This document shows, one piece after another, positions 27,808 through 36,782 of a stretch of 64,000 nt of DNA. The position numbers were made by a program, and so were the translations under genes. Source of the stretch: Pacificibacter marinus (GTDB lineage: Bacteria > Pseudomonadota > Alphaproteobacteria > Rhodobacterales > Rhodobacteraceae); NCBI RefSeq assembly GCF_018860665.1, contig NZ_JAHKPK010000002.1, positions 51,774-115,773 of the forward strand. The letters are read 5' to 3'. Below the pieces are notes generated by a model. The model saw only the letters and a program-made list of their open reading frames with translations. It searched no databases and was not told where the DNA came from. The stretch's first letter is position 1. The number at the start of each line of letters is the position of its first letter.

Positions 27808-29280
27808 ATGACAACCCCCGCAACATTACTGGTCACACAGCTTGATCTCGATGCAATCGCGACCTTTGACGGTCGTGTCGCTGTGATCGTGTCAAACGAT
27901 GGCAAGCTGAACGCGCCGGCGCAGCGTTTGAACAAACTGACCAAAGGCGCGGTGAAACGCTTTATTGAAAGCGAAGCCTTTGGCGCACTCAGTGAGGGCA
28001 GCGCACAAGAGCTTGCCTTTCCTGTTGGGCTTAAGGCCGAATCCGTTTTGATCGTGAAGTTGCAGCGTACGGCGCACACGCAATTGGCGCGCAAGGCAGG
28101 GGCCGCGATCGGCGGCGCGTTGAATAAAAAGGATGTTTTGGTTTTATCTGGTTCCGTCAAACGCGCCTCTGATGTGGCGCTTGGGGCTTTGCTCAAAGCC
28201 TATGCTTTTACCGACCATAAATCAGAAGGACCCGCGGTCGATGTGCCAACAGTGACCTTCGCTGTGACCAAACCCGAAGAGATCGACGCAGAGGCCGTGA
28301 CGGCTTTGGCAGAAGGTGTGTTTTTCACCCGCGATCTTGTGTCTGAGCCTGCGAATGTCTTGACGACAACAGAATTCGCCAATCGTCTCAAAGACTTGGA
28401 AGCACTTGGTGTTGACGTCGAAGTGCTAGAGGAAGCCGATTTGGAAGCCCTCGGCATGCGCACTTTGCTGGCTGTCGGGCAAGGCTCGCGCAGCCCGTCC
28501 AAGGTTGTGGTGATGCAATGGAAAGGCGGACAAGACGAATCTCCTTTGGCCTTGGTCGGCAAAGGCGTTGTCTTTGACACGGGTGGTATTTCGATCAAAC
28601 CCGCGGGTGGCATGGAAGACATGACCATGGATATGGGCGGCGCTGGCGTTGTCTCTGGCGTGATGAAATCGCTGGCCCTGCGCAAAGCGCCGGCCAATGT
28701 GGTTGGTCTGGTCGGTATCGTTGAAAATATGCCTGACGGCAATGCGACACGTCCCGGCGATGTGATCAAGTCCATGAAAGGCGATACTGTCGAGATCATC
28801 AACACCGACGCCGAAGGGCGCATGGTTCTATGTGATGTTATGTGGTACACTCAAGAACGGTTTGCGCCCAGTGGCATGATCGATCTGGCGACTCTGACAG
28901 GGGCTATCATCGTTGGTCTTGGCCATGAAAACGCTGGTGTGTTTTCGAACAATGATGCGTTTTGCAATGCTTTTCTCAAGTCCGCCGCAACGGAATCCGA
29001 GGGCGCGTGGCGGATGCCTTTGGGCCAAGCCTATGATGATCAATTGAAATCTCACATCGCTGATATGAAAAACGTTGGCACGCGGGCAGGCGGGTCAATA
29101 ACGGCTGCACAATATCTGCAGCGTTTTGTCAAAGAGGGCACGCCTTGGATTCACCTCGATATTGCTGGTGTGGCCTCGGTTAAGGCCCCCACCGATTTGG
29201 CCCCGAAAGGCGCGACTGGCTGGGGTGTTTTGGCGCTCAACCGCCTGATCGATGATCTGGCAGCCGCAGGCGAGGCTTAA
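27808..29280 (+). CDS. pepA: leucyl aminopeptidase (M17)
   Basis: 490 residues from MTTPATLLVTQLDLDA with AGGAG upstream. The M17 signature NTDAEGRMVLCDV and the metal/catalytic block GKGVVFDTGGISIKP are intact, so it should be an active hexameric two-metal aminopeptidase. In several bacteria PepA also binds DNA (cer recombination, carAB); that cannot be judged here. The next gene, holC, follows after three bases, a pairing conserved across proteobacteria. Confidence 0.96.
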   Translation: MTTPATLLVTQLDLDAIATFDGRVAVIVSNDGKLNAPAQRLNKLTKGAVKRFIESEAFGALSEGSAQELAFPVGLKAESVLIVKLQRTAHTQLARKAGAAIGGALNKKDVLVLSGSVKRASDVALGALLKAYAFTDHKSEGPAVDVPTVTFAVTKPEEIDAEAVTALAEGVFFTRDLVSEPANVLTTTEFANRLKDLEALGVDVEVLEEADLEALGMRTLLAVGQGSRSPSKVVVMQWKGGQDESPLALVGKGVVFDTGGISIKPAGGMEDMTMDMGGAGVVSGVMKSLALRKAPANVVGLVGIVENMPDGNATRPGDVIKSMKGDTVEIINTDAEGRMVLCDVMWYTQERFAPSGMIDLATLTGAIIVGLGHENAGVFSNNDAFCNAFLKSAATESEGAWRMPLGQAYDDQLKSHIADMKNVGTRAGGSITAAQYLQRFVKEGTPWIHLDIAGVASVKAPTDLAPKGATGWGVLALNRLIDDLAAAGEA

Positions 29281-29283
29281 ATC

Positions 29284-29751
29284 ATGGGCGCGGCCTTTTT
29301 CTATCATCTCACACGCAATCCTTTGCCCGTGACTTTGGCCAGTTTGGCTGAAAAATCTCTGGGAGCAGGCTGGCGTGTCGAGGTGCGAGGTCGCTCTGAG
29401 GCACAGTTGAAATCCCTTGATGCAGCCTTGTGGTTGCGCGAGGGGTTTCTTCCGCACGGTTTGGCGGGCGGTGCGCATGACGCAGCACAGCCGATCTTGC
29501 TCACGACCTCTGCTGGCGGCAATGATGCGCGCTGCATCATCTGCGTCGGCGGTGCCGAGATTTCGCCCGAAGATATCGCTGAAGCAGACCGTGTATGTAT
29601 CTTATTTGATGGTTATGACGGTGCTGCGTTGGAACATGCTCGCGGTCAATGGAAAAGCCTGACAGCCGCAGGCACTCAGGCGCAATATTGGTCAGAGGAA
29701 AGCGGGAAATGGCAAATGAAAGCACAGCACCCTAAGGTCGAAAATGATTGA
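29284..29751 (+). CDS. holC: DNA polymerase III subunit chi
   Basis: 155 residues starting MGAAFFYHLTRNPLPVTL. The chi fold is recognisable by the N-terminal FYHL strand, LAEKSLGAGWRVEVRG, LDAALWLREGFLPHG and the ILFDGYDGAALEHARGQWK block. Chi links the clamp loader to SSB at the replication fork. It is translationally close to pepA (three-base gap). Its 3' end nearly touches the convergent aspartic protease gene, with four bases between stops. Confidence 0.92.
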   Translation: MGAAFFYHLTRNPLPVTLASLAEKSLGAGWRVEVRGRSEAQLKSLDAALWLREGFLPHGLAGGAHDAAQPILLTTSAGGNDARCIICVGGAEISPEDIAEADRVCILFDGYDGAALEHARGQWKSLTAAGTQAQYWSEESGKWQMKAQHPKVEND

Positions 29752-29755
29752 TTTC

Positions 29756-30334
29756 TCAACGTGTTAGAGTGAGTTTCTGACGTGATATTTCAATCTTTTC
29801 GAACCGGTGTAAATAATCCATACCCAGCAAAGATCCAAACAAATCCCCATCGGTTACATAAGCTCGCACATCACTGTCTTGTACGCCGCCAACATTCAGC
29901 GTGTCTATTGACACAACCGAAGTTTTCACCGCCCCATTTGCTGTATTTGCGATGCCCGTATAGGTCAGATCATCAATCTTGACCCCCGCTTTTTCAGCAT
30001 CCGCGTGGGACAGCACAACATTAGATGCGCCGGTATCGACCAGAAATTCGATAGGCGTTCCGTTCACTTCTGCGACCAACACAAATTGCCCACTGCTATC
30101 TTTTGGAATTTCAATAACGCCATTGCCATGGGTGATCTGCACAGGCGCAAGGCGCGGCGCGATGTCTTGCCACAAGCCATAGCCAGCCAACACGCCAATG
30201 AAAATCAGCGCCCATAAAATCATGTGGCGCAACATTTGCCCCAATGCCCGTCTGTAGGCCACAAGTGTATAGACGGTCACTGTGCAAAGCAGGATCGCGA
30301 GATAGAAAAAACGTGCTGTGTCAAAACTGTCCAT
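29756..30334 (-). CDS. retropepsin-like membrane aspartic protease (TIGR02281 type)
   Basis: 192 residues from MDSFDTARFFYLAILLC. Two hydrophobic segments at the N-terminus anchor a periplasmic retropepsin domain with the active-site motif FLVDTGASNVVLSH and a later GSLLGMDYLHRFEKIEI segment. One active Asp per chain means it must dimerise. The family (clan AA, TIGR02281) is widespread in alphaproteobacteria without a well-known substrate. A longer in-frame start 57 bases upstream overlaps marC and is less likely. Confidence 0.85.
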   Translation of the reverse strand: MDSFDTARFFYLAILLCTVTVYTLVAYRRALGQMLRHMILWALIFIGVLAGYGLWQDIAPRLAPVQITHGNGVIEIPKDSSGQFVLVAEVNGTPIEFLVDTGASNVVLSHADAEKAGVKIDDLTYTGIANTANGAVKTSVVSIDTLNVGGVQDSDVRAYVTDGDLFGSLLGMDYLHRFEKIEISRQKLTLTR

Positions 30335-30365
30335 CCCCCATAGATAGGGGCGTTGATGGCAGATG

Positions 30366-30992
30366 TCAGTAGGGCAATGCGCCCACTTCATGCAAACCGT
30401 CTAAAATAAATTGCACGGACAGGGCCGCAAGCAACATACCAAGAATACGAGTGATCACATTGACACCCGTCGGCCCCAAAGCGCGTTCTAACAAGCCGCC
30501 CATGATAAACAGTGCAAATGCGATCAGTAAAACCACTGCAAGCACAACAAAAACGGAAGCAAAAGCCAATGTCGTCTCTGTCTGCCCTGTCAACAAAATC
30601 ATCGACGCAATGGCACCAGGGCCCGCGATCAATGGCGTGGCAAGTGGGAATACAGATGGGTCATCTTCGGAAATATCGGGTTGGCTGGCTTGATCTTCTC
30701 GGCGTTTGGTGCGGCGTTCAAACAGCATATCCAGCGCTGTCAGGAACAATAAAATACCGCCAGCCATGCGAAAGGCTGGCATGGAAATGCCTGCAAAGCC
30801 CAAGACAGCTTCGCCGAAAAAACCAAACAAAATCAAAATACCGAACCCGACTAAAATCGCACGCACTGCAATCGTGCGGCGCGCTTGCCTGTTCGACCCT
30901 GCGGTCAGCGACACAAAAATAGGCATCAATCCAATCGGATCAATAATCACAAAAAGTGTCACAAAGGCTGTCAGCAGGAAGTTCAGGTCCAT
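30366..30992 (-). CDS. MarC-family integral membrane protein
   Basis: 208 residues with six membrane segments. The start MDLNFLLTAFVTLFVIIDPIGLMPIF and SLTAGSNRQARRTIAVRA, then FRMAGGILLFLTALDML and PLATPLIAGPGAIASMILL, are the MarC (UPF0056) signature. Transport substrate is unknown for the family, and the original antibiotic-resistance link was not upheld. It lies two bases downstream of the ABC-F gene on the same strand. Confidence 0.93.
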   Translation of the reverse strand: MDLNFLLTAFVTLFVIIDPIGLMPIFVSLTAGSNRQARRTIAVRAILVGFGILILFGFFGEAVLGFAGISMPAFRMAGGILLFLTALDMLFERRTKRREDQASQPDISEDDPSVFPLATPLIAGPGAIASMILLTGQTETTLAFASVFVVLAVVLLIAFALFIMGGLLERALGPTGVNVITRILGMLLAALSVQFILDGLHEVGALPY

Positions 30993-30994
30993 GG

Positions 30995-32860
30995 TTAGCT
31001 TTCGGCTTTTTCAAGTTTTTCCAATGCGGCCATCCACAACTCTTCGGCGCGGTCTTTGGCGTCGCAAACTTCGTTGTATTTCTTTTGCCATAAGACAGCA
31101 GAGGGTTTGTCGTCATACAGTGCCGGATCAGCCAGCTTGATTTCAAGCTTTTTCGCCATCTCATTGATTTTGGCCATGCGTTGTTCACATTTGCGTGCCT
31201 CAGAGCGCAGCGCAAGAATTTCATCACGGGTGAACACGCGTTTGGCTGGGGCCGCAGGCTTGGGTTTGGCCTTTGGCTTGCGCCCGACTTTGTTTTTGTC
31301 ATCCCCTTGCAGCAAAAGCTTGCGGTAGGTGTCCAAATCGTCGTCATAAGGCGTCACGCGCCCATCTTTGACCAACCACAAACGGTCCGCCACAAGGCTG
31401 AGCAAGTGCATGTCGTGCGTGACCAAAATCACAGCACCCGTATAGGCAGTCAATGCCTCCACAAGTGCTTCGCGGCTTTCAATGTCCAAGTGGTTGGTTG
31501 GTTCATCGAGGATCAACAGATGCGGCGCATCCAATGTGGCGAGCAGCAAAGACAAACGCGCCTTTTGACCGCCCGACAGACGCCCCACTTTGGTGTCAGC
31601 TTGATCCGCGCCAAGGCCAAAGCCAGCCAGTTTTGCGCGCAATTTTGGACCAAAGACACCGGGCATGGCGGGGGCCAAATGCTGCAACGGGGTCTCTTCA
31701 AAATTCAGCTCTTCGACTTGGTGCTGCGCAAAGAACCCGATGCGCAACTTGTTGTGACGCTTGAGCTTTCCGCCCATGGGTTCCAAGGCATTTGACAACA
31801 ATTTCGACAGGGTCGATTTGCCCTCACCATTGCGGCCCAGCAAAGCGATACGGTCGTCTTGGTCGATGCGCAAATCAAGTTTGCCCAAAATCTGTTTGCC
31901 GTCATAACCAACGGAGGCGCCTTCCATATTGATAATGGGGGGCGACAATTCTTCGGGCTCTGGGAAGGTGAAAACCACGCGTGCCGCATCTTCGGGGGCG
32001 GTGATTTTTTCCATCTTTTCAAGCTGTTTCACACGAGACTGGGCTTGTTTCGCTTTCGAGGCCTTCGCCTTAAACCTGTCCACAAAACTTTGCAGGTGCT
32101 CACGCGCTGCATCTTGCTTTTTGGCCGCAGCCGCAATGACCGCGCGTTTGGCGGCGCGGGTCTTGGCAAAATCGTCATAGCCGCCCGTGTAAAGCGTCAA
32201 TTTTTTGCTTTCCAAATGGACAATCGAGTCCACAGCACGGTTGAGCAGGGCACGGTCGTGCGAGATCAGCAAAACCGTATGCGGGTATTTGCCCAAATAG
32301 GTTTCAAGCCACAAAGCGCCCTCAAGATCAAGGTAGTTGGTCGGCTCGTCGAGCAGCAAAAAGTCAGGCTGAGAGAACAGAACACCCGCCAAAGCCACAC
32401 GCATCCGCCAACCGCCAGAAAAGGCAGAACAGGGCATGTAGATTTCATCTTCGGTAAACCCAAGTCCGCGCAACAACGACGCCGCACGCCCTTCGGCGCT
32501 CCACGCGTCAATATCGGCCAGACGGGTCTGGATTTCAGCGATGCGCATGGGGTCCGTGGCTGTCTCGGATTCGATCATCAAGGACGCGCGTTCTTTGTCT
32601 TCGGCCAAAACCGTATCCAAAAGCGACACCTCATTGCCGGGCACCTCTTGGGCAACACCACCGATGCGGGCGCGCGTGGGCAGCTCGATCGATCCGTTGT
32701 CTAAAGGCATCTCGCCGCGCAACAATTTAAACAGCGTGGACTTGCCCGCACCGTTGCGACCGACGATGCCAACCTTGTGGCCCGTTGGGATGGTGACAGT
32801 GGCGCCTTCAAACAGGGTGCGCCCTTCGACCGAATATGTGATGTCTTGGATTTTAAGCAT
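30995..32860 (-). CDS. ABC-F ATPase, YheS type
   Basis: 621 residues from MLKIQDITYSVEGRTLF. Two ATPase domains: Walker A GRNGAGKST and GRNGEGKST, signatures SGGWRMR and SGGQKAR, Walker B LLLDEPTNYLD and LILDEPTNHLD. The inter-domain linker is long and basic (RFKAKASKAKQAQSRVKQLE), and the C-terminal ~90 residues are a Lys/Ala-rich coiled coil. This fits the YheS subgroup of ribosome-acting ABC-F proteins. There is no transmembrane partner. marC follows two bases downstream. It is the second ABC-F in the window. Confidence 0.88.
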   Translation of the reverse strand: MLKIQDITYSVEGRTLFEGATVTIPTGHKVGIVGRNGAGKSTLFKLLRGEMPLDNGSIELPTRARIGGVAQEVPGNEVSLLDTVLAEDKERASLMIESETATDPMRIAEIQTRLADIDAWSAEGRAASLLRGLGFTEDEIYMPCSAFSGGWRMRVALAGVLFSQPDFLLLDEPTNYLDLEGALWLETYLGKYPHTVLLISHDRALLNRAVDSIVHLESKKLTLYTGGYDDFAKTRAAKRAVIAAAAKKQDAAREHLQSFVDRFKAKASKAKQAQSRVKQLEKMEKITAPEDAARVVFTFPEPEELSPPIINMEGASVGYDGKQILGKLDLRIDQDDRIALLGRNGEGKSTLSKLLSNALEPMGGKLKRHNKLRIGFFAQHQVEELNFEETPLQHLAPAMPGVFGPKLRAKLAGFGLGADQADTKVGRLSGGQKARLSLLLATLDAPHLLILDEPTNHLDIESREALVEALTAYTGAVILVTHDMHLLSLVADRLWLVKDGRVTPYDDDLDTYRKLLLQGDDKNKVGRKPKAKPKPAAPAKRVFTRDEILALRSEARKCEQRMAKINEMAKKLEIKLADPALYDDKPSAVLWQKKYNEVCDAKDRAEELWMAALEKLEKAES

Positions 32861-33255
32861 GGGGAGCAGGTGCCACGAGAAAGGCATAAGGTCAATTGCG
32901 GATTTAAGGGGGAAGGAGACACGATGCAAAATAGGTGATGCAAAAGGTCGTTTCAGTCCGATAATTGTCGATTTGAAGCAGTTTGTGCGGTCTGGAAATG
33001 CAGTCCGAACCTATTTGCTGTTTCATTAGACCAAAGTGTGCGCTTTGTTTCTGCGGCCATTCGACTCTAAAGTGATTTGGTTTCATAAATTAAATTTATA
33101 CGGGGCGCAGGCCAATGGCTCATTTTATTGTTTTTCTTACAAGCAGGGCTGAGGTTGTTTTCTGATCGGTTGTATCAGGGGGCATTGTTGTTGCCGAATA
33201 ACCTAATTGTAGCTCAATAATTTGATTTAAAGTGCAAAAATTAGAGGAGGTCTTT
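32861..33255. other. intergenic region, no gene seen
   Basis: About 400 AT-rich bases between the divergent ABC-F and SLAM-like genes. Open frames here are short, lack ribosome sites and do not resemble proteins. It presumably holds both promoters, but I see no convincing box or repeat. Confidence 0.5.
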
Positions 33256-33306
33256 GTGATCCCTCATGATCTACGATACGATGTCAGCGGGTTTTTGTTG
33301 TCTTGA
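33256..33306 (+). CDS. possible 16-residue leader peptide upstream of the SLAM-like gene
   Basis: A strong AGAGGAGG (33243-33250) stands five bases before a GTG that opens a 16-codon frame (MIPHDLRYDVSGFLLS) ending TGA at 33304-33306, 13 bases before the ATG of the large gene. The ribosome site fits this short frame better than any start of the large frame. It could be a coupling leader; equally the ribosome site may serve an ATG at 33266. Confidence 0.3.
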   Translation: MIPHDLRYDVSGFLLS

Positions 33307-33319
33307 TAGGTGTTTCAAA

Positions 33320-34486
33320 ATGAAATCGATTTTGGATTTCTGCAAAGTCGTTGGCTTTGTCATGACGTTTGGCATCATGCAAGCGCCATCTGCACAGGCA
33401 GAGACGTCGCCTAAGGCCATAAACCTGCCTGCCGTTTTAAATGCGCTTAAAGAGAACCCTGACAATAGGCAGGCCCGATGGGCGTTGTCCGGCTGGCTTT
33501 TTCAGTCTGAAAAATACGATGCCGCGAAATTTCATATTCGCACCTTGCTTAGATCGACCAAGACAGAAAACGACAGGCGCGTTTTATTAAAGGCGCTCAA
33601 AGCGGTCGAAGAGAAATCCCCTTGGGCGTTCAATGCCGACTTTGCGGTTTTGCCATCCAGCAATGTCTACCGCTATACTTATAATGATCGTTTTGAAACT
33701 GTTTTCGGGACGTTTCTCCCAACCGGTGGGGGGACCGCCGTGAGTGGGATTGGTCTGTCTCTCGGGGGGACCCTCAGCTACGCATTTGTCACCGATGACG
33801 GGTCTCGGATTGGCCTGAGCGCGCAGCTGCAGCAAAGCCTGTATGAAGATCACGACCTCCAGTCCACGCGGCTGAGGTTCGGCGTCAAACGAGAGCAATT
33901 CTACATCGGCAGTGAAAGCGCTGTGGAGGCTTATTCCTACTTGCGATTTGATGGGGACACAGAGCTTTATCGTCGTGATTTTGGTCTGAAATACACGCAT
34001 AAATGGCATTTGGGGGATGGCAAGCAGGTCACTGTTGGTCTGGATATGCAAGATCGGACGGATTTATCCAATGCCGATTTGGGCGGCCAATTTGCCAAGG
34101 GCGATCTGTCTTATACCTTCCCTGTCACCGACAAAATCAATGCCGCCTTGGGCTATAGTTTTTCAGGATTTAAAGCTGGCTTAGACCATAACTCATATGT
34201 GCAGCATCAAGTGTCAGCCCAGATCAACCGATCTTTTAAAGGGATCGGTAATGCGGGCGTTTTTGCAGCCTATTCGGTCAGCAGCTATGATGGAATTTAT
34301 CCCGCGACGACTATGGCGCGCAAGGATCGCAAGGTGACACTCGGGGGCTCTTTCCGACCTGAGAGGTTCCAGATCAAGGGCGCACGCCCTCGTATGACCT
34401 GTTCACAGGTCTTTCATCAGTCAAACATCGCCTTATTTGACTATCGTGCGATGGATTGTAGCCTTGTTTTTGAAAAATCTTTTTGA
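33320..34486 (+). CDS. SLAM-like surface lipoprotein assembly modifier (outer-membrane barrel)
   Basis: 388 residues from MKSILDFCKVVGFVMTFG (an ATG at 33266 adds 18 residues). A signal peptide ends near SAQA. A short TPR-like helical part follows (PAVLNALKENPDNRQARWALSGWLFQSEKYDAA, residues ~35-100), then a Gly/Tyr/Asp-rich barrel ending with SNIALFDYRAMDCSLVFEKSF, the typical SLAM/DUF560 closing strands with terminal Phe. SLAM proteins move lipoproteins to the cell surface. The helical part is shorter than in Neisseria SLAM1, and no candidate lipoprotein client is adjacent. Confidence 0.72.
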   Translation: MKSILDFCKVVGFVMTFGIMQAPSAQAETSPKAINLPAVLNALKENPDNRQARWALSGWLFQSEKYDAAKFHIRTLLRSTKTENDRRVLLKALKAVEEKSPWAFNADFAVLPSSNVYRYTYNDRFETVFGTFLPTGGGTAVSGIGLSLGGTLSYAFVTDDGSRIGLSAQLQQSLYEDHDLQSTRLRFGVKREQFYIGSESAVEAYSYLRFDGDTELYRRDFGLKYTHKWHLGDGKQVTVGLDMQDRTDLSNADLGGQFAKGDLSYTFPVTDKINAALGYSFSGFKAGLDHNSYVQHQVSAQINRSFKGIGNAGVFAAYSVSSYDGIYPATTMARKDRKVTLGGSFRPERFQIKGARPRMTCSQVFHQSNIALFDYRAMDCSLVFEKSF

Positions 34487-34614
34487 AACCCGCATTGTTT
34501 GACTCAATAGCTTGAGTACTCTCTTCCCAAACTTTATGTCCCGTGATATGCGGCGCGAGAACGGGGCGTGGATACGCCTCACGGCACTTTAACTTTGCAT
34601 TATGAGGCATTCCC

Positions 34615-35037
34615 ATGGCTATCCAACGCACTTTCTCTATCATCAAACCAGACGCCACAAAACGTAACCTGACAGGTGCGATCGTTGCGAAATTCGAAGA
34701 AGCTGGCCTGCGCGTTGTCGCATCCAAGCGCATCCAATTGACACTTGCGCAAGCGCAGCAATTCTACGGCGTACACTCCGAGCGTCCTTTCTTTGGCGAA
34801 TTGTGTGAATTCATGATCTCCGAGCCTATCGTTGTTCAAGTTCTCGAAGGCGAAGACGCCATCGCGAAAAACCGCGAAGTTATGGGCGCAACAAACCCAG
34901 CAGACGCTGAAGAGGGTACAATCCGCAAAGAATTCGCTTTGTCAATCGGCGAAAACTCTGTTCACGGTTCAGACGCTCCAGAAACTGCTGCAGAAGAAAT
35001 CGCTTACTTCTTCTCCGGTCTTGAATTGGTTGGATAA
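34615..35037 (+). CDS. ndk: nucleoside diphosphate kinase
   Basis: 140 residues from [18 protein letters not shown]. It transfers gamma-phosphate between NTPs and NDPs through a phosphohistidine. The active site NSVHGSD, the ERPFF substrate helix and the [14 protein letters not shown] loop are intact. Monocistronic: own upstream region and a strong terminator 44 bases downstream. Confidence 0.97.
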   Translation: MAIQRTFSIIKPDATKRNLTGAIVAKFEEAGLRVVASKRIQLTLAQAQQFYGVHSERPFFGELCEFMISEPIVVQVLEGEDAIAKNREVMGATNPADAEEGTIRKEFALSIGENSVHGSDAPETAAEEIAYFFSGLELVG

Positions 35038-35080
35038 GAGGCTCTGCCTCTCGGATCTGAATGAGGTCCATGTAGATTAG

Positions 35081-35109
35081 AAAAGGCCGCTCATATGAGT
35101 GGCCTTTTT
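35081..35109 (+). terminator. rho-independent terminator of ndk
   Basis: AAAAGGCC-G-CTC and GAG-T-GGCCTTTTT form a long stem with one G-T pair around ATAT. The A and T tracts make it usable in both directions. Confidence 0.92.
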
Positions 35110-35178
35110 CGTTATATGACGTGTGCCGATTGCGGTCAAAAGATCGCGTTCAATAGAATGTCTTTCAAGACCAACGAT

Positions 35179-35523
35179 CTAGTGCCGTTCAATCACTCCG
35201 ATCTCATTCAAAATCTTCTCAATTCCTGACAAGGGGTCAGGCGTCACACCATCTTTAATCGCATCAAAGCGTTCGCGTAATGCGTCTTTTTCCTTGCCTT
35301 TGCAGTCATTCCAAGGCCGTCCTTGCAGCCCCATCACCATGGCATAAAAGCTGATAAAATGCGGGCGTGCACCGGATTTGAGCAACATTGCGTAAGCCGC
35401 ATCGGGGCCAAGCTCGCGCAGTTGTGTCGCCGTTGTGATCCCTGCACGGGCATAGACCGCATCAGTGGCGGGACCAAGGTTGCGAATAGAGGAAACGGGG
35501 TCGTCGATAGCGGGCGTGGTCAT
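35179..35523 (-). CDS. TfoX C-terminal-domain protein
   Basis: 114 residues from MTTPAIDDPVSSIRN. SSIRNLGPATDAVYARAGITTATQLRELGPDAAYAMLL is a helix-hairpin-helix-like motif characteristic of the TfoX/Sxy C-terminal domain, continued by HFISFYAMVMGLQGRPWND. The TfoX N-terminal domain is absent, so this is a stand-alone C-domain protein; competence regulation cannot be assumed. It lies downstream of kdsA and a possible small ORF on the same strand. Confidence 0.78.
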   Translation of the reverse strand: MTTPAIDDPVSSIRNLGPATDAVYARAGITTATQLRELGPDAAYAMLLKSGARPHFISFYAMVMGLQGRPWNDCKGKEKDALRERFDAIKDGVTPDPLSGIEKILNEIGVIERH

Positions 35524-35685
35524 GAGTGTCTCGTATAAAGGCAGCAATGGGGTGTTTGCCAGAGTGCCGCCTTAGCGCATAATGAGCAAGCCTTGTAAAA
35601 GGGTTGTCTCGCCACAATCGCAAGCGGCGCATCCCTATGGTTAAGGGGTGCCTTTGCGTCTTGCCCTCTGTTCCAAATCTCAGTG

Positions 35686-35805
35686 TTAAAAGGATGCCCA
35701 ATCTGTGAACTGTACAGGGGCAGGTGTTTGAGGGGATGATGGTGCTGGACTTTGCGCTGTTGTCGGCTGCGATGGTGGCATTGGTGAAGGTATTGTATGT
35801 GCCAT
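35686..35805 (-). CDS. possible 39-residue Pro-rich small protein
   Basis: A 39-codon frame starts ATG at 35805 with AAAGGAG nine bases upstream. The product is Pro/Ser/Thr/Gln-rich (about a third proline), starting MAHTIPSPMPPS and ending PVQFTDWASF. There is no signal peptide. The ribosome site is inside a perfect hairpin stem (35813-35840), which argues that the frame is a real and regulated gene. It lies between kdsA and the TfoX-domain gene, all on the minus strand. I do not recognise a family. Confidence 0.45.
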   Translation of the reverse strand: MAHTIPSPMPPSQPTTAQSPAPSSPQTPAPVQFTDWASF

Positions 35806-35812
35806 CTTAATG

Positions 35813-35868
35813 AACTCCTTTTGAGTGTGTAAAAGGAGTTTGCCCAAGCAATCTGCCGGTGCTTGGGC
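35813..35868 (-). promoter_or_regulatory. two perfect hairpins, one hiding a Shine-Dalgarno
   Basis: On the minus strand GCCCAAGCA pairs with TGCTTGGGC (nine bases, 35842-35868). Directly after it AACTCCTTTT pairs with AAAAGGAGTT (ten bases, loop eight, 35813-35840). The second arm contains the ribosome site of the 39-residue frame, so folding would block translation, as in RNA thermometers and some riboswitch expression platforms. Neither hairpin is followed by a T tract, so they are not standard terminators, though they lie 65-120 bases after the kdsA stop. Confidence 0.5.
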
Positions 35869-35933
35869 GTAAATGGGGCGTGCAAGGGGCAATTAGACCC
35901 AATTTAAAGGCGTTCAGAGGATAAGAACGCGCC

Positions 35934-36782
35934 TTATTGGGGTTTCACAACCTGATCGAGCGCGCGCAATGTCGCCAAAAGCGGTTGCAGATCTTCGATC
36001 CGCACCATGTTTGGACCATCCGACGGCGCATTATCGGGATCTTCATGGGCTTCAATGAACAAGCACGCAGTGCCAACAGCGACAGCTGCGCGGGCCAAAG
36101 GCGGCACCATAGTGCGATCACCGCCCGACGAATTGCCGTTGCCGCCCGGTTGTTGCACGGAATGTGTCGCGTCGAACACAACGGGGTAGCCAGTTTCCGC
36201 CATTTTCGGCAGACCACGAAAATCGCTGACAAGCGTGTTATAGCCAAAGGACGTGCCGCGATCACACAGCATAATGTTACGATTGCCGGTTGAGGCCACT
36301 TTTTCCGCGACATTTGCCATATCCCAAGGCGCCAAGAATTGACCCTTTTTGATATTGATGGTCTTGCCGGTTTCGCCCGCAGCCAAAAGCAAATCGGTTT
36401 GGCGGCACAAAAACGCTGGAATTTGCAGAATATCGACAAACTCCGCTGCCATCGCACAATGATGTGTCTCGTGAACATCTGTGAGAACAGGACAGCCAAA
36501 CTCGTCACGAATTTTCGATAGGATCGTCAGGCCTGCTTCTGATCCAAGCCCGCGTTCGCCGGACAAAGACGATCGGTTGGCCTTGTCGTAGGAGCCTTTG
36601 AAAATGAACGGCGTGCCCGTGGCGTCGCAAGCGGCCGCGATTTTTTCCGCCAGCATACGTGCGTGATCCAAACTTTCCAGCTGGCAAGGGCCGCAGATCA
36701 AGCCAAATGGCAGATCGTTGGCAAGCGTGACAGCGCCTTTAAGGCTTTTGTCCCCGATGGTGACGGCTTGGATGGTGGTCAT
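35934..36782 (-). CDS. kdsA: 3-deoxy-8-phosphooctulonate (KDO-8-P) synthase
   Basis: 282 residues from MTTIQAVTIGDKSLKG. It condenses PEP with arabinose-5-phosphate for the LPS inner core. GPCQLES, FKGSYDKANRSS, LTDVHE, CRQTDLLLAAGETGK, NIKKGQFLAPWDM and FDATHSVQQPG mark the family. LPS export genes elsewhere in the window (lptF/G/D) complete the theme. It is preceded by a long gap shared divergently with ald. Confidence 0.96.
   Translation of the reverse strand: MTTIQAVTIGDKSLKGAVTLANDLPFGLICGPCQLESLDHARMLAEKIAAACDATGTPFIFKGSYDKANRSSLSGERGLGSEAGLTILSKIRDEFGCPVLTDVHETHHCAMAAEFVDILQIPAFLCRQTDLLLAAGETGKTINIKKGQFLAPWDMANVAEKVASTGNRNIMLCDRGTSFGYNTLVSDFRGLPKMAETGYPVVFDATHSVQQPGGNGNSSGGDRTMVPPLARAAVAVGTACLFIEAHEDPDNAPSDGPNMVRIEDLQPLLATLRALDQVVKPQ

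Noticed and set aside
27576..28196. N-terminal extension of LptF of ~200 residues
   Set aside because: The stretch is Cys/Arg/Ser-rich, unlike any LptF, and overlaps the divergent pepA gene; the family N-terminus begins at the TTG chosen.
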